This document shows, piece by piece, positions 42,697-52,402 of a DNA stretch of 52,559 nucleotides (the first letter of the stretch is position 1; every line of letters starts with the position of its first letter). A program made the position numbers and the translations under genes. Below the pieces are notes generated by a model. It had not been told where the DNA came from. It saw only the letters and a list, made by a program, of their open reading frames with translations, and ran no database searches. Origin of the DNA: Ruminococcoides sp052118065 (GTDB lineage Bacteria > Bacillota > Clostridia > Oscillospirales > Acutalibacteraceae); NCBI GenBank assembly GCA_052118065.1, contig JBQKHY010000016.1, forward strand, positions 1-52,559. Reading direction: 5' to 3'.

Positions 42697-45600
42697 CTAT
42701 TCACCACCTGTTTCATCAATCTCACGATAATAATATTCTTGATCAGCATAAAACTTTTGAAGTTCGCTATCATAGAAAATATCTGTGTCGCTAATTTTAG
42801 GCATAATATCGTATCTATCAAATTTAATACAACCATACTGTTCTCTAAGAATAGTATCAATTTCATAAATATCAATTTTTTGATATTGCTTTACTATATC
42901 AACAATGATATTCTTCAGTGAAACATCATATTTTCCTTTATAAAAGAATATTGTTCCAAACATTTTTTGCCAAGAGAATCGCTCATCAGAAATGAGAAGA
43001 CTTGAATAGAAATAATCATCAAAACCAAGTTCAAAAAGTTCTGAATCAAAACCATTAATTTTCAATAACTGAATACTGAAAAAGGTTTGATCTTCTGCGA
43101 ATTCATACGCATCATCACAAAACTCTTTTATCATATCTTTAGTTATACCTGCACACTTTAATTTTCTAAAGTTAATAAATTTATCCGGTTCAAACTCAAT
43201 TATTTCTAATTCTCTTTTAAGTTCCATAAAAACTTGATAATAAATTACTATATTAGAATATTTAATTCTAAAGGGACTAATATCAAAAGTATCTTCTTTT
43301 GTAAACATATCTCTAAAATATTCTTCAGCAGAATTGAAGTTCTTTATAGCATATTTTGAAAATACTAAGAATCCCATTTTCTTTAGATTATATGTATTAA
43401 TCTCATCAACATCAGCATTTGGGATTACATTTCTGTAAATATCCTTAATTTCATCAAAGAAATAAAAATCATCAGTGAGATTTGAAAGCAAAATAGACTT
43501 ATTTTCTTCACTAATTTTCTTTTGATCTACACGAAATATTCCATTGCTATTATAATCCATAAGATGGGAAAGATAAGAAGGAATCAACCTTAAATCATAA
43601 CCATATTCGGAATGGATTAATTCACACAAATCATTCATACTAATTGGAGAATTTTCAACCATAAGAGTATATAGCGTTTTTTCTCTATTAGGATTACCAA
43701 AACGAATAGTTGGCATTTTTGAAAAATGCACTTTACTATACTCTTCAGTTTTTATTTTTGATAAAACTTTTTTCAAAAGATTATGTAATTCGTAAGAATC
43801 GTGGATATCATATTTTTCCATTAATTCTGGGTAAGTTTCAAAGAATTTTGCAGTTGAAATTTCTACATCAAGATATGAGCCTAAATCTAAAGTTTCTAAA
43901 AGTTCTGAATAATCCAATGAGTTGATATCATAGTAACGGAATCTTTCACCAAATTTCCATAATACAAAATCAGCCTCTGCTAACCTGTTTTTTCGTGATC
44001 TTAATACTTTATCAGTATAGTAAACATTTTCATCAAAAGGAATATCTGCATTCCTAAGATAATTATTAAAAATATCAGAGAACTCTTTAGCAGTTACCTC
44101 TTTTTTACAACATTTTTTTATTATAGCTCTTTCTAGATCATATCTATTAATTTTAACCCATTTACCGTCAATAAACATCTTATCTCTGTTAATATAATTC
44201 TTTATTCTCAAACGCATACCGGCATCAAGGTTTTGAATATCCTTAATAGCATCTTCTAAATCTTTATTTCCCTTTTTAACACCTAATAAATCCAAGAAAT
44301 TCCATACATATGGTGGAATACCTAGCCATTCAGAGCAATCCTTAAAATCCAAATTATAAGTTTTATACAAATAAGTATAGTACTCTTCATCAAATAAAGA
44401 CAAACCTGTTTCTGATATATAGCAAGATCTTACCTTTTTAATATTTTTATTAACAATCTGTCGAATTCTTTCTCTGGTAACACTGTATTCATTTCCTATT
44501 TCTTCTAGAGTTTTTCCATTTAATTTCTTGATAATCATTGATTTTTCGCGATGATTTATTAAATAACATTTTGAAACATAATCAATAAATCTGTCATACA
44601 CTCTATAACAACGATAATCAACGTATTCAAGTTTTCTTTCTGAAATAAGTTGTCCTATCATTTTCTTAATCTTATCTAATGGAATTTTAACCGGAAACTT
44701 AATTCTAGAAACAATTTCAGTAAAACTTAGCCCTTCAAATTTTGTTGTATCAAAGGTATTAATTATAATCCTTTTTACTGTATCATCACTTATAGCTACG
44801 CTAGTATCACCACTGATATAAATTTCTAACCTTTCTTTATGCAGTGAAATGTAATGACTTATTGCATCTACTATTTCATTAACAGAACCCGTACCTAATT
44901 TTGGTATCTTCATAAAATCTTCTTTTGACATTAGAACTATATCACTCATATAATTCATATTTTTTTGGAGAAGATGATTTAACGCTCTATTAGACAATTT
45001 CAATTCTTTAACAGAAACATCGTTAAGTTTAACATAAGAAAGTATGGCTTTGCGATTTTCTTTGTTGTCAGTAACAGCTAAATTAAAAACAAATTTCTGT
45101 TTTTGTGTTGCAGACTTTTCTAACAAATATTCGGAAATTTCATTACTTTTCTTTCGTATATATCTTTTACACGATTTAACTATACTTCTTGCAGAATCAC
45201 TATCCATATTATGAATATGCAAAAGTTCTTCTTCAGAAAGGAAAATTACTTTATCAAGTTTTTTATATCCATTAATAAGCAATAAATTATACGCTTTAGT
45301 AGGAAGTATTTCTAAATCATTGATGGTTGCATCTTTAGAATACAAATACTCTAGAATAATATTATTATCAATGTTGTCTACAATATCGATAGCATTATCA
45401 ATACTACTAAGATTTTTATAGTACTCAATTTTTTCCACTATATCATTAATTGATTTTTCACCTAAATTTCTTATAGTTGAAAGCATATCCCTATCATAAT
45501 TCAAAAGATCTTCAACATAATGGATTCCTTTCCGATGAAGTGCATTTGTACTACGAACTGAAAGACCAATTACATCAATAGATAGATTTTCAACATTCAT
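42697..45600 (-). CDS. Large protein with alpha-CTD-like HhH repeats and sigma region-4-like HTH
   Basis: A 967-residue protein. Three helix-hairpin-helix units resemble the RNA polymerase alpha C-terminal domain: residues ~9-60 (IGLSVRSTNALHRKGIHYVE, IRNLGEKSINDIVEKI), ~96-148 (LPTKAYNLLLINGYKKLDKV) and ~197-250 (LSNRALNHLLQKNMNYMSDI, IPKLGTGSVNEIVDAI). A winged-helix-like segment (~272-345) follows, then a region-4-type HTH at ~350-392 (LEEIGNEYSVTRERIRQIV), nearly the sigma-70 TRERIRQIE recognition helix. The remaining ~575 residues are helical with at least one more winged-helix-like part (LMVENSPISMNDLCELI). No core-sigma domain (region 2) is visible, so it is not a true sigma factor. 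It is second in an operon led by the HEPN-ParB gene. Confidence 0.75.
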   Translation of the reverse strand: MNVENLSIDVIGLSVRSTNALHRKGIHYVEDLLNYDRDMLSTIRNLGEKSINDIVEKIEYYKNLSSIDNAIDIVDNIDNNIILEYLYSKDATINDLEILPTKAYNLLLINGYKKLDKVIFLSEEELLHIHNMDSDSARSIVKSCKRYIRKKSNEISEYLLEKSATQKQKFVFNLAVTDNKENRKAILSYVKLNDVSVKELKLSNRALNHLLQKNMNYMSDIVLMSKEDFMKIPKLGTGSVNEIVDAISHYISLHKERLEIYISGDTSVAISDDTVKRIIINTFDTTKFEGLSFTEIVSRIKFPVKIPLDKIKKMIGQLISERKLEYVDYRCYRVYDRFIDYVSKCYLINHREKSMIIKKLNGKTLEEIGNEYSVTRERIRQIVNKNIKKVRSCYISETGLSLFDEEYYTYLYKTYNLDFKDCSEWLGIPPYVWNFLDLLGVKKGNKDLEDAIKDIQNLDAGMRLRIKNYINRDKMFIDGKWVKINRYDLERAIIKKCCKKEVTAKEFSDIFNNYLRNADIPFDENVYYTDKVLRSRKNRLAEADFVLWKFGERFRYYDINSLDYSELLETLDLGSYLDVEISTAKFFETYPELMEKYDIHDSYELHNLLKKVLSKIKTEEYSKVHFSKMPTIRFGNPNREKTLYTLMVENSPISMNDLCELIHSEYGYDLRLIPSYLSHLMDYNSNGIFRVDQKKISEENKSILLSNLTDDFYFFDEIKDIYRNVIPNADVDEINTYNLKKMGFLVFSKYAIKNFNSAEEYFRDMFTKEDTFDISPFRIKYSNIVIYYQVFMELKRELEIIEFEPDKFINFRKLKCAGITKDMIKEFCDDAYEFAEDQTFFSIQLLKINGFDSELFELGFDDYFYSSLLISDERFSWQKMFGTIFFYKGKYDVSLKNIIVDIVKQYQKIDIYEIDTILREQYGCIKFDRYDIMPKISDTDIFYDSELQKFYADQEYYYREIDETGGE

Positions 45601-45610
45601 TCTATTTCAC

Positions 45611-47350
45611 TTATCCTAACAAAATTTTTCTAAAACTATTAGCTAATCTTGATAACTCCTCAAGATCAGCTGCAAGAATTTGCTTTTCTTCTTCATCCAG
45701 TTTATTGAATAATCTAGGGTCAATGTCAGATAGAAGAGTCTTACATTTAGCTGTATTTTCTACAGGTCTATTAATTAATGCCTGTGTTCTCGTGTTGATA
45801 AGAGCCTGTTCAATAGTGTATTGAATATCCTCTGCTAAATATTCGCAATCAGTAGAGAATTTTTCTAAATCAGACCTGTTCATTGGAGTAACAGAGCTAT
45901 ACTTATCAGCAATCTTATCATTAATTGAACTAATACTATTAATGAACTTTTCAGAAAAACCATTCTTATATAACTTTCTTATATCTCTAATAAATACTCG
46001 TTGATCAGGAATAACCTTAAGTAATACATTATTAAATAGAAGTTTTTTAATACATTCTTTTTCTTTACTATTCAATTTAGAGATAATAGGTAGCATTTCA
46101 GAAAACAAAGTATAAATCTGATAATCTTTAGCAATATGATACTCACCAGGCAACTTTATATAATCCAAAAATTCACTAATCAATTCAGCAGTTACAATTC
46201 TCTTTTTAATATTGCCGATGGTCTCATTTGTGCTTGATGCATATTCTTCAACTGTTAAGAGATTAGATAAAACAACATCACGATAAGTACCAATAGCAAA
46301 ATCAATCATATCATAATCAACCTTTTTCTCTTCACCATATTGAATAGCAAGTTCCAAAAGTTTTATCTGCTTTCTGTCTTTATTCATATCAACATTCATA
46401 ATAACAGTTTCAAAAAATTGTTTTTCTCCTGTATCACGTTGAATACGTCTAAGGCATGTGTATCGTCTGTTACCATCAACAATTCTACCATCTGCAAGAA
46501 TAACACCCGGTTGTTGCTGACCTACAATAGAAATATTTCTTTGAGTTTTCCTTATTGCATCCGGATTACTTTCATATATAAAGTTTTCAATAACATCATT
46601 GTACTCTTTACTTTTTAAGGAACTGAGAGCGTTTTGTCCATTTTCTGCACGATATCTTGTAATCCATGTTGCAATTCTATCATTCTGATCATTATAATAG
46701 AGAGCATCAAGTCTAACTCTATAAACAGGATAAAGTTCTGTTTTGCCGGCAAAAGTAACCTTTTTAGTTAACTTAGTTTTATATATTTTCCTAGTTTTTA
46801 TTAGTGTCATTAAATCTTCAACGGCACCCTCACGCATATCGGTATCATCAACAAGTGTAGATTCTATTGGTTTTGGACCACTTAAAGAAGAATCTACATC
46901 AATACCATTAGAGTTTCTTACTTCATTATATAATTCTCTTATTTCTTTTGCACCATCATGGTCAATATTTTCACAAAGTCTAGCCATGGTATCTAGATAA
47001 CGCTCAGTATCAAGCTGTGATAAATCCTTCTGACCAATATGTGAGACTGTATTTCTAATACCCATAAGTTCATTAGCTAGAGTTTGTACATCTCTGTTAA
47101 GACTATACCTAAATACATCCTTCCACCTACGCTGAATCAGTCTTACACAATTGGCAATATCTAAAGAATCAACTAATGTAGCGTAGTCACCATTTAGTGG
47201 TAATTCATCAAAATGATCATTAAGTACAACTAATACTTCATCCCACCATTTATTTTTATATGTACCATTCATTTTCATACCAATATATCCGGCTAATAGT
47301 GGATGAAGAATTCTAAATCCCTTTTGTACATATTCATAATTTTCTTGCAT
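45611..47350 (-). CDS. HEPN (Swt1-like) - ParB fusion protein
   Basis: A 579-residue protein. Residues ~1-130 look like a Swt1-type HEPN domain with an intact R-x4-H motif, RNTVSH (Arg99, His104), the signature of HEPN RNases. Residues ~205-320 contain a ParB/sulfiredoxin-like domain with GVILADGRIVDGNRRYTCLR, equivalent to the ParB 'DGxxRxxAl' nucleotide/DNA-binding box. The C-terminal ~230 residues are helical with an Asp/Glu-rich end. HEPN-ParB proteins suggest nucleic-acid targeting joined to RNA cleavage. It is the first gene of the minus-strand operon, with a perfect consensus promoter upstream, and ends 10 nt before the HhH/HTH gene. Confidence 0.75.
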   Translation of the reverse strand: MQENYEYVQKGFRILHPLLAGYIGMKMNGTYKNKWWDEVLVVLNDHFDELPLNGDYATLVDSLDIANCVRLIQRRWKDVFRYSLNRDVQTLANELMGIRNTVSHIGQKDLSQLDTERYLDTMARLCENIDHDGAKEIRELYNEVRNSNGIDVDSSLSGPKPIESTLVDDTDMREGAVEDLMTLIKTRKIYKTKLTKKVTFAGKTELYPVYRVRLDALYYNDQNDRIATWITRYRAENGQNALSSLKSKEYNDVIENFIYESNPDAIRKTQRNISIVGQQQPGVILADGRIVDGNRRYTCLRRIQRDTGEKQFFETVIMNVDMNKDRKQIKLLELAIQYGEEKKVDYDMIDFAIGTYRDVVLSNLLTVEEYASSTNETIGNIKKRIVTAELISEFLDYIKLPGEYHIAKDYQIYTLFSEMLPIISKLNSKEKECIKKLLFNNVLLKVIPDQRVFIRDIRKLYKNGFSEKFINSISSINDKIADKYSSVTPMNRSDLEKFSTDCEYLAEDIQYTIEQALINTRTQALINRPVENTAKCKTLLSDIDPRLFNKLDEEEKQILAADLEELSRLANSFRKILLG

Positions 47351-47463
47351 TTTTAATGCCTCGCTATCTATTTAAAATTCAAAATACAATAAAATAAATA
47401 TTTTATATTTTCAATAATATTTCCAATAAATATAAATCTATTTTGTATATTTTATACTTATAG

Positions 47464-47492
47464 ATTATAATATAATTTATTTATTATGTCAA
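47464..47492 (-). promoter_or_regulatory. Consensus promoter of the HEPN-ParB operon
   Basis: Minus strand: TTGACA (47487-47492), 17-bp spacer, TATAAT (47464-47469), a perfect match, leaving a 5' leader of roughly 105 nt before the ATG at 47350. Confidence 0.85.
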
Positions 47493-48076
47493 TAATAGTT
47501 ATTTCTTATATATTTTTCTTATGTTATCAATCAAAATAAAACTTTTGGACGATAAAAATATTACTAGTCATAATATAAATACACATAATGAGTAATAAAA
47601 ATTTCATCTTTGGAAAAAATTATTACTTGCAATATTAGTCAATTTGCTGATATACAATATAATGATACAATTTTGACACTTAGCAAACGAATTAAATGGA
47701 TAAAATGAATTTTGATCAAATAGTTCAGTATATTCTAAGTCTATAATTTTCCATTATTGATTCATGAATCAATGAACCCTTGTCGATAATTAACATTTGG
47801 TTGTTAAGAGTTGTAAAGTTAATTCCATCTCACTTAAATAATTATTCAACTTTAACACCTCTTTACCCTATAATAACATTTTAACTGTCCCAAAAATGGG
47901 GCTTATCAAAATAATTACAAAGATTTAATATATTGTACGTAATAGTGCTTAATTCTTACAAAAAACTACAATAATATAATAACATAACATTAATATCATT
48001 TCAACATATTTTTTAATTTTTATTTAATTATTATGTATCTATTGTACAAATTACGTCAATTATATTTATAAAAAAT
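47493..48076. other. A+T-rich gap without genes
   Basis: No ORF with a start and ribosome binding site is seen on either strand between the promoter of the HEPN-ParB operon and the terminator at 48077. Apart from the palindromic site at 47884-47908 the segment is low-complexity A+T. Confidence 0.6.
47884..47908. promoter_or_regulatory. 25-bp palindromic site, right copy
   Basis: Read on the minus strand it is TGATAAG, then CCCCATTTTTGGGACAGT. It matches the left copy (33242-33266) at 22 of 25 positions, in inverted orientation. Both copies point inward, at the two edges of the eight-gene block. It lies nearly 400 bp upstream of the HEPN-ParB promoter, which is far for an operator. Confidence 0.75.
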
Positions 48077-48111
48077 AATCTGCAAGATCACTTTAAAGCA
48101 TCTTACAGATT
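48077..48111 (-). terminator. Terminator beyond the decayed operon
   Basis: Minus-strand stem AATCTGTAAGAT/ATCTTGCAGATT (one G-T or mismatch pair) followed by ATTTTTTAT. It ends the remnant transcript coming from 52.4 kb. Confidence 0.75.
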
Positions 48112-48155
48112 TTTAATAGTTAATTTATGATTTAATATCATTTAGAACAGTTTCC

Positions 48156-48345
48156 TCACCACCAACGATAAATCTTCTAATGATTTAGTAATTAGAGTAC
48201 AAGTTAAATCAAGATTACCTTGAATAATTTTCCATTCTGATATACATTCAGTTAATTTGCTTTTTGATTTAACTTTAATTACTTCTTTATTAATTGATTC
48301 AGCTAAATGTTCTTTTGTTTTTATCTAGATAGGCATTTCTGCTTT
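48156..48345 (-). pseudogene. Leucine-rich-repeat gene remnant
   Basis: On the minus strand a frame reads IIQGNLDLTCTLITKSLEDL, then SLVV, which closely follows the repeat of the giant LRR protein (GNLDLSxTxITKLPEDLTVGG). It is preceded by EHLAESINKEVIKVKSKSKL and no start. It looks like the end of a second, largely deleted LRR gene. Its presence next to a terminator suggests it was the last gene of the decayed operon. Confidence 0.6.
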
Positions 48346-48658
48346 TTCTCTCATTTAAAGACATTATGGCTGGTTCACTGACTTTTTTTAATCCAATTAC
48401 ACTATCTCTTTTACAATAACCAAATTCTTATCTTGTATCAACTATTTCAAGGTGCTCTTCTATGGCCTGCCTAGATTTTTTCTTATTTTTCTTCCATATA
48501 TTATATTTTACCCTTCTCTGCATTTATGCATGTAATGTTAATATTTATTTTATATTACAATTTAATTCTACTAAAAAACTTCTACCAAAAAGACTTTATT
48601 ATGGGTATTCCACTTTATTACTATTGCAATTTCATCTTACAATATCATTCAAAATATT
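48310..48658. other. Decayed sequence without an intact gene
   Basis: On the minus strand about 48310-48430 gives a protein-like stretch (EFGYCKRDSVIGLKKVSEPA, then IMSLNERKSRNAYLDKN) interrupted by stops at both ends. The remainder is A+T-rich with no usable frame. I see nothing that can be named. Confidence 0.35.
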
Positions 48659-49689
48659 TCATATAATATTTAATTTCTCTATTAATCCTCGAGAAGGAGT
48701 TGAAGCATACTTAAATGCGTTACGTATGTTTCTTGCCTCTATTTCACCTTGTGTAACTATTTTAGAAATAATTGATTAAACATCTCCAATATTTTTAGTT
48801 GGTATTTTTATCCTTATGGCCGTACCTTTAAAATATGTATCACCTACAGTTATTCCTTCTTTATCTAATACCAAGTAATTACCATAACTGATTAAACAAA
48901 AGCTGCCATCCAAATATTTACAAATTTGTGATACAACATATAAACCAAATCCCGAATTTGCCCATTCATCATTGCTCATTTGTTTTCTAGACGGCTTAAA
49001 TGATTCAGAAATGCCAGCTTTAATAGCCCACTGTAATGCAGAAGCATTGTCTTTTACATATTGGCGATGTGCTGAATTACCTTTAATACTTTGATATATA
49101 CCAACACCTTCATCTATTATAGCAATTTCAGCTAATTCATATGATTTCCAAAATTGGCCACAAATCCACATAGTATCGGTTTTATCATGTTCGGGAGTAT
49201 TACGCAAAATTTCTCTAATCAAAAATGTAAGAAGTTTATGTAATTCACGATTTCCTCGGTCGATTACTCTTGACAAATGATTTGATTCTTTTTCTATAAT
49301 ATCACCTATCGGAATACAATTACCATTATCTAATTACTCTTTTTGAAGTTTATTGAAAGAAATAGGGGTTATAGGTATATAATTATTACTACCATTTGCT
49401 TCACCAGGCTTTTTTCCAAATTCTAAACAAGGTGAAACATATTTAAAAAAGCCCATTGTACCTGCATAGCCTTTTTTTCCATGTCAATTCCATCTACTTT
49501 AAAACTTGTAATAGGATGCTCATTCCTTTAATTTCTCATGGTAGCCCCCATCATTAACATAGGAAGAGGATCAAATTTACCCATTCTAGAAAAATCAAAA
49601 ACAAATTCATCTTTTGGATCTATTTTTTCCAATTTTTTATAAAATTTCAATGCTTCTTCAAATATCATATTTGGAACATAATAAGTCAT
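48659..49689 (-). pseudogene. GHKL/HATPase-domain protein, multiply interrupted
   Basis: Reading from ATG 49689 (GGAGG upstream): MTYYVPNMIFEEALKFYKKL ... FSRMGKFDPLPMLMMGATMR, then TAA at 49528-49530. A one-base loss in a T7 run at 49472-49478 shifts into GYAGTMGFFKYVSPCLEFGK. A second TAA lies at 49334-49336 before LDNGNCIPIGDIIEKESNHL. The ATPase core follows: N-box LIREILRNTPEHD, IIDEGVGIY and SGFGLYVVSQI, then GTAIRIKIPTKNIGDV and a third TAA at 48776-48778. In frame beyond it the sequence still reads SIISKIVTQGEIEARNIRNA and FKYASTPSRGLIEKL. The full protein was about 345 residues. GHKL ATPases of this type occur in defence loci, but this one is dead. Confidence 0.8.
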
Positions 49690-49728
49690 ATAAATAACTT
49701 TCCTCCTTAAAAATTTATTTAAAAATAA

Positions 49729-52402
49729 TTATACAATTAGTTCATCTAATTCATTAATTATCTTTTTCTTTTCACCACTGCCATTGGTTTTAAATCTCAA
49801 CAATTTGATATGACAAGTATTCATTATATTATTTTTCAACTTATCCCTTTCAGCTTGGGCTGTACCTTCTTTATGAAAATTCATAACCATCTACTTCGAT
49901 CGCTAACAGAGGTTTCTTAGTAATTTTATTGTATATCAAAAAGTCTAAATGAGTTGAATGATTCATTGCGTAACTACATTCTTTTTCACTAAGTAAGTCA
50001 AAATTTCTTATTAATATTCTCAATGGTATGCGACAAATTACACCTAAACTTGAAAATTTATTTTCAGCAATAATATCCTTAATTAAACAATACATCAAGT
50101 TTTCTGAATCGTACATAGATATTTTCGGATGCTTTTTCAGATACTCATCTCTCTCATCTTTGTATTGACTGTATAAGTAATCAAATACAGAACAAACATT
50201 ACTATCTGAAACTTCAAAATTATTATAATTAATATAATCAATCAATTCAGTAATAATACGCTCTTTTTTCTGTAGATTACCTGTTACAACAATCATCAAT
50301 CTTTTCTTCGCTCTAGATATTGCAACATTTAATAAGTTTGGATCATCAACAAAATCTGAAATTTCATCATCAACAGTTGAAATTATGATATTATCTTTTT
50401 CTCTGCCTTGAAATTTATATACAGTATCAATTTCAAATTCACCTATTTCATCATTTAACGCATTCACTTGATTGCGATAAGGAGAAATAATACCTGTTTC
50501 ATCAGCATCAAGAGAATATTCGGTAATAATATTTTGTTTTATTACATCTATTTGTCGTTTACTATAGTGATCACGTGCATGATTACCCTTACGGGTTTTC
50601 TTGGCAAGTAAAACATCTTTCTCACCATTATCCTTTGTCATTATGATTAATTCGCCATTATAAAACTTTTGGTTACAAAATTCTATAATTTTAGGATGAC
50701 ATCTATAATGTTCTCTTAATGTTGTTTGAGGTACATTTGGTAATACATCCAATACTGACTGAAGGAAACTATTAGTAAACTTATAACCATTATCAATATT
50801 ATATTGTCCAAACACATCTTCAACTTGAGGTTTTAATTTAGGATGGACAATGTTAGCTAATTGTTTAGTATCACCAACAATTACTACATTTTTCGCACAA
50901 GAGATTGCTAATGAGCCTGTTGCAATATCAACTTGTGATGCTTCATCAATAATTAAATAATCATAAACAGTATTAGGATTAAGACTACTCCTTGATGAAA
51001 AAGTTGTACTTAAAACAACCGGATAATTCTTTAGAAATTCCTTAGATTTTAACCACAAATCCTTATCAGTAAATCTTTTCCTACTGTTATTTTCATATTT
51101 TTGTGCTAAGTAATCTTTAAAAACAAGCATTGAATTATCAGTAAATTCTTTTATATTATTTGCACTTATACATTTTAGATTTTCTTCAATAGAATTTATG
51201 TTATCTAGGATTTCTGAATACTTAGCTTTATAAAACATTGACTGAAGAATAATAATTAAATTTAAAATATCTTGTTTATATAACTTAAAATCAGTAATTC
51301 CATATATCAAAAGAGCTTTAATTTTAAACCAAAAGCCAATTTGTTTCTGTTTATCAGAGATAATTTGAACATCTTGCCATAAAGACATCAATTGTGTAGA
51401 AGATAAATTCTTTCTAAACTTAATATTATCAATATTAACATTCAATTCTTTAGCGTGTCTATTGAAATATTCCTGTTCTATTTGTAATTGAGAAATTTCC
51501 TGTCGTAATTCAGCCAACTTTTCTTGCTTATCAAAAATATCTTTTATATTTGCAGACTGTGAGACAATACTTTCTTTTAATTCCGAAGTATTTTTGTTTT
51601 TCCATGTTGAAAAATCAGGATATTCTAATTTCTGATTCTCTATAAATCTCTCCTTGTTAGAACTGTTACCCAGCTTAGCAGCAATAAAACCTAAATTATA
51701 CTTTTCTGAAGCCAATTTGTCATAAACATTATCAGTTGCAGAATTGTTATTAGATACAACTTGTACAGTTTTACCTTGCATCAAAATATTAGCAATAATA
51801 TTAAGTATTGTCTGTGTTTTTCCCGTTCCCGGAGGACCTTGAATAACACTAATTTGATTTTCCATTGCTCTTTTAACTGCTTTATATTGGCTATTATTAC
51901 ATCCAAACGGAAATATAGGCTTAAAATCAATATTTACCGGACTATCTTTATATTTAGTAGGATTTAAATATTTAGCTAATGCAGTATCATCACCAACATA
52001 ATCTATTTTTTCATATCTGCTATATAACAGATCTCCATCTGATCCCATTTTACAAAACTTTGATATCTGTTTTAGATAATTGAAAATATTTACAGATGAT
52101 TCATCATTGAAGCATGACTCAGTAATTTTCAAATCATTCCCATAATAATCTCCATTAAAGCCCCTTTTTTTAAAGCAAATATGATAGTACGAAGTATTTT
52201 TATCACTAAATTTGTATATTTTATCTATATCATAAAATTCTCGACCATCTTTTTCTATTTTATATAAGTTGGGGTTAAGTTCTACCGGATTATCAAAGAC
52301 TTTAACATTATTCATGCCATATGAATATACTCTTCCACTATTATATTCTACATCCCACTTGTTTGTAACATTATTGTATTTAAGTGTAGATAATAGAAGA
52401 AA
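49729..52402 (-). pseudogene. UPF1-like SF1 helicase with DUF2726 C-terminus, frameshifted
   Basis: The main frame (ATG 52315 to TAA 49871) gives 814 residues: Walker A QGPPGTGKTQTILNIIANIL, a long helical insert, Walker B IIDEASQVDIATGS, REHYRCHPKIIEFCN, TVYKFQGREKDNIIIST and motif VI NVAISRAKKRLMIV. The C-terminus is a DUF2726-type endonuclease-like domain, cut off at AIEVDGYEFS. Removing one base from the A4 run at 49876-49879 restores EFHKEGTAQAERDKLKNNIM and a natural end at 49729. Upstream, the frame stays open (FLLLSTLKYNNVTNKWDVEY) to a TAG, so the N-terminus is also lost. The indel alone could be a sequencing error, but neighbouring stops argue for real decay. Confidence 0.8.

Noticed and set aside
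42697..45600. Possible alternative sigma factor
   Set aside because: Only a region-4-like HTH is present; no region 2 (core-binding and -10 recognition) can be seen, and the alpha-CTD-like units are not part of sigma factors.
48462..48779. 105-residue plus-strand ORF rich in Phe, Tyr and Leu
   Set aside because: It is antisense to the 3' part of the GHKL pseudogene and A+T-rich decay; no ribosome binding site.
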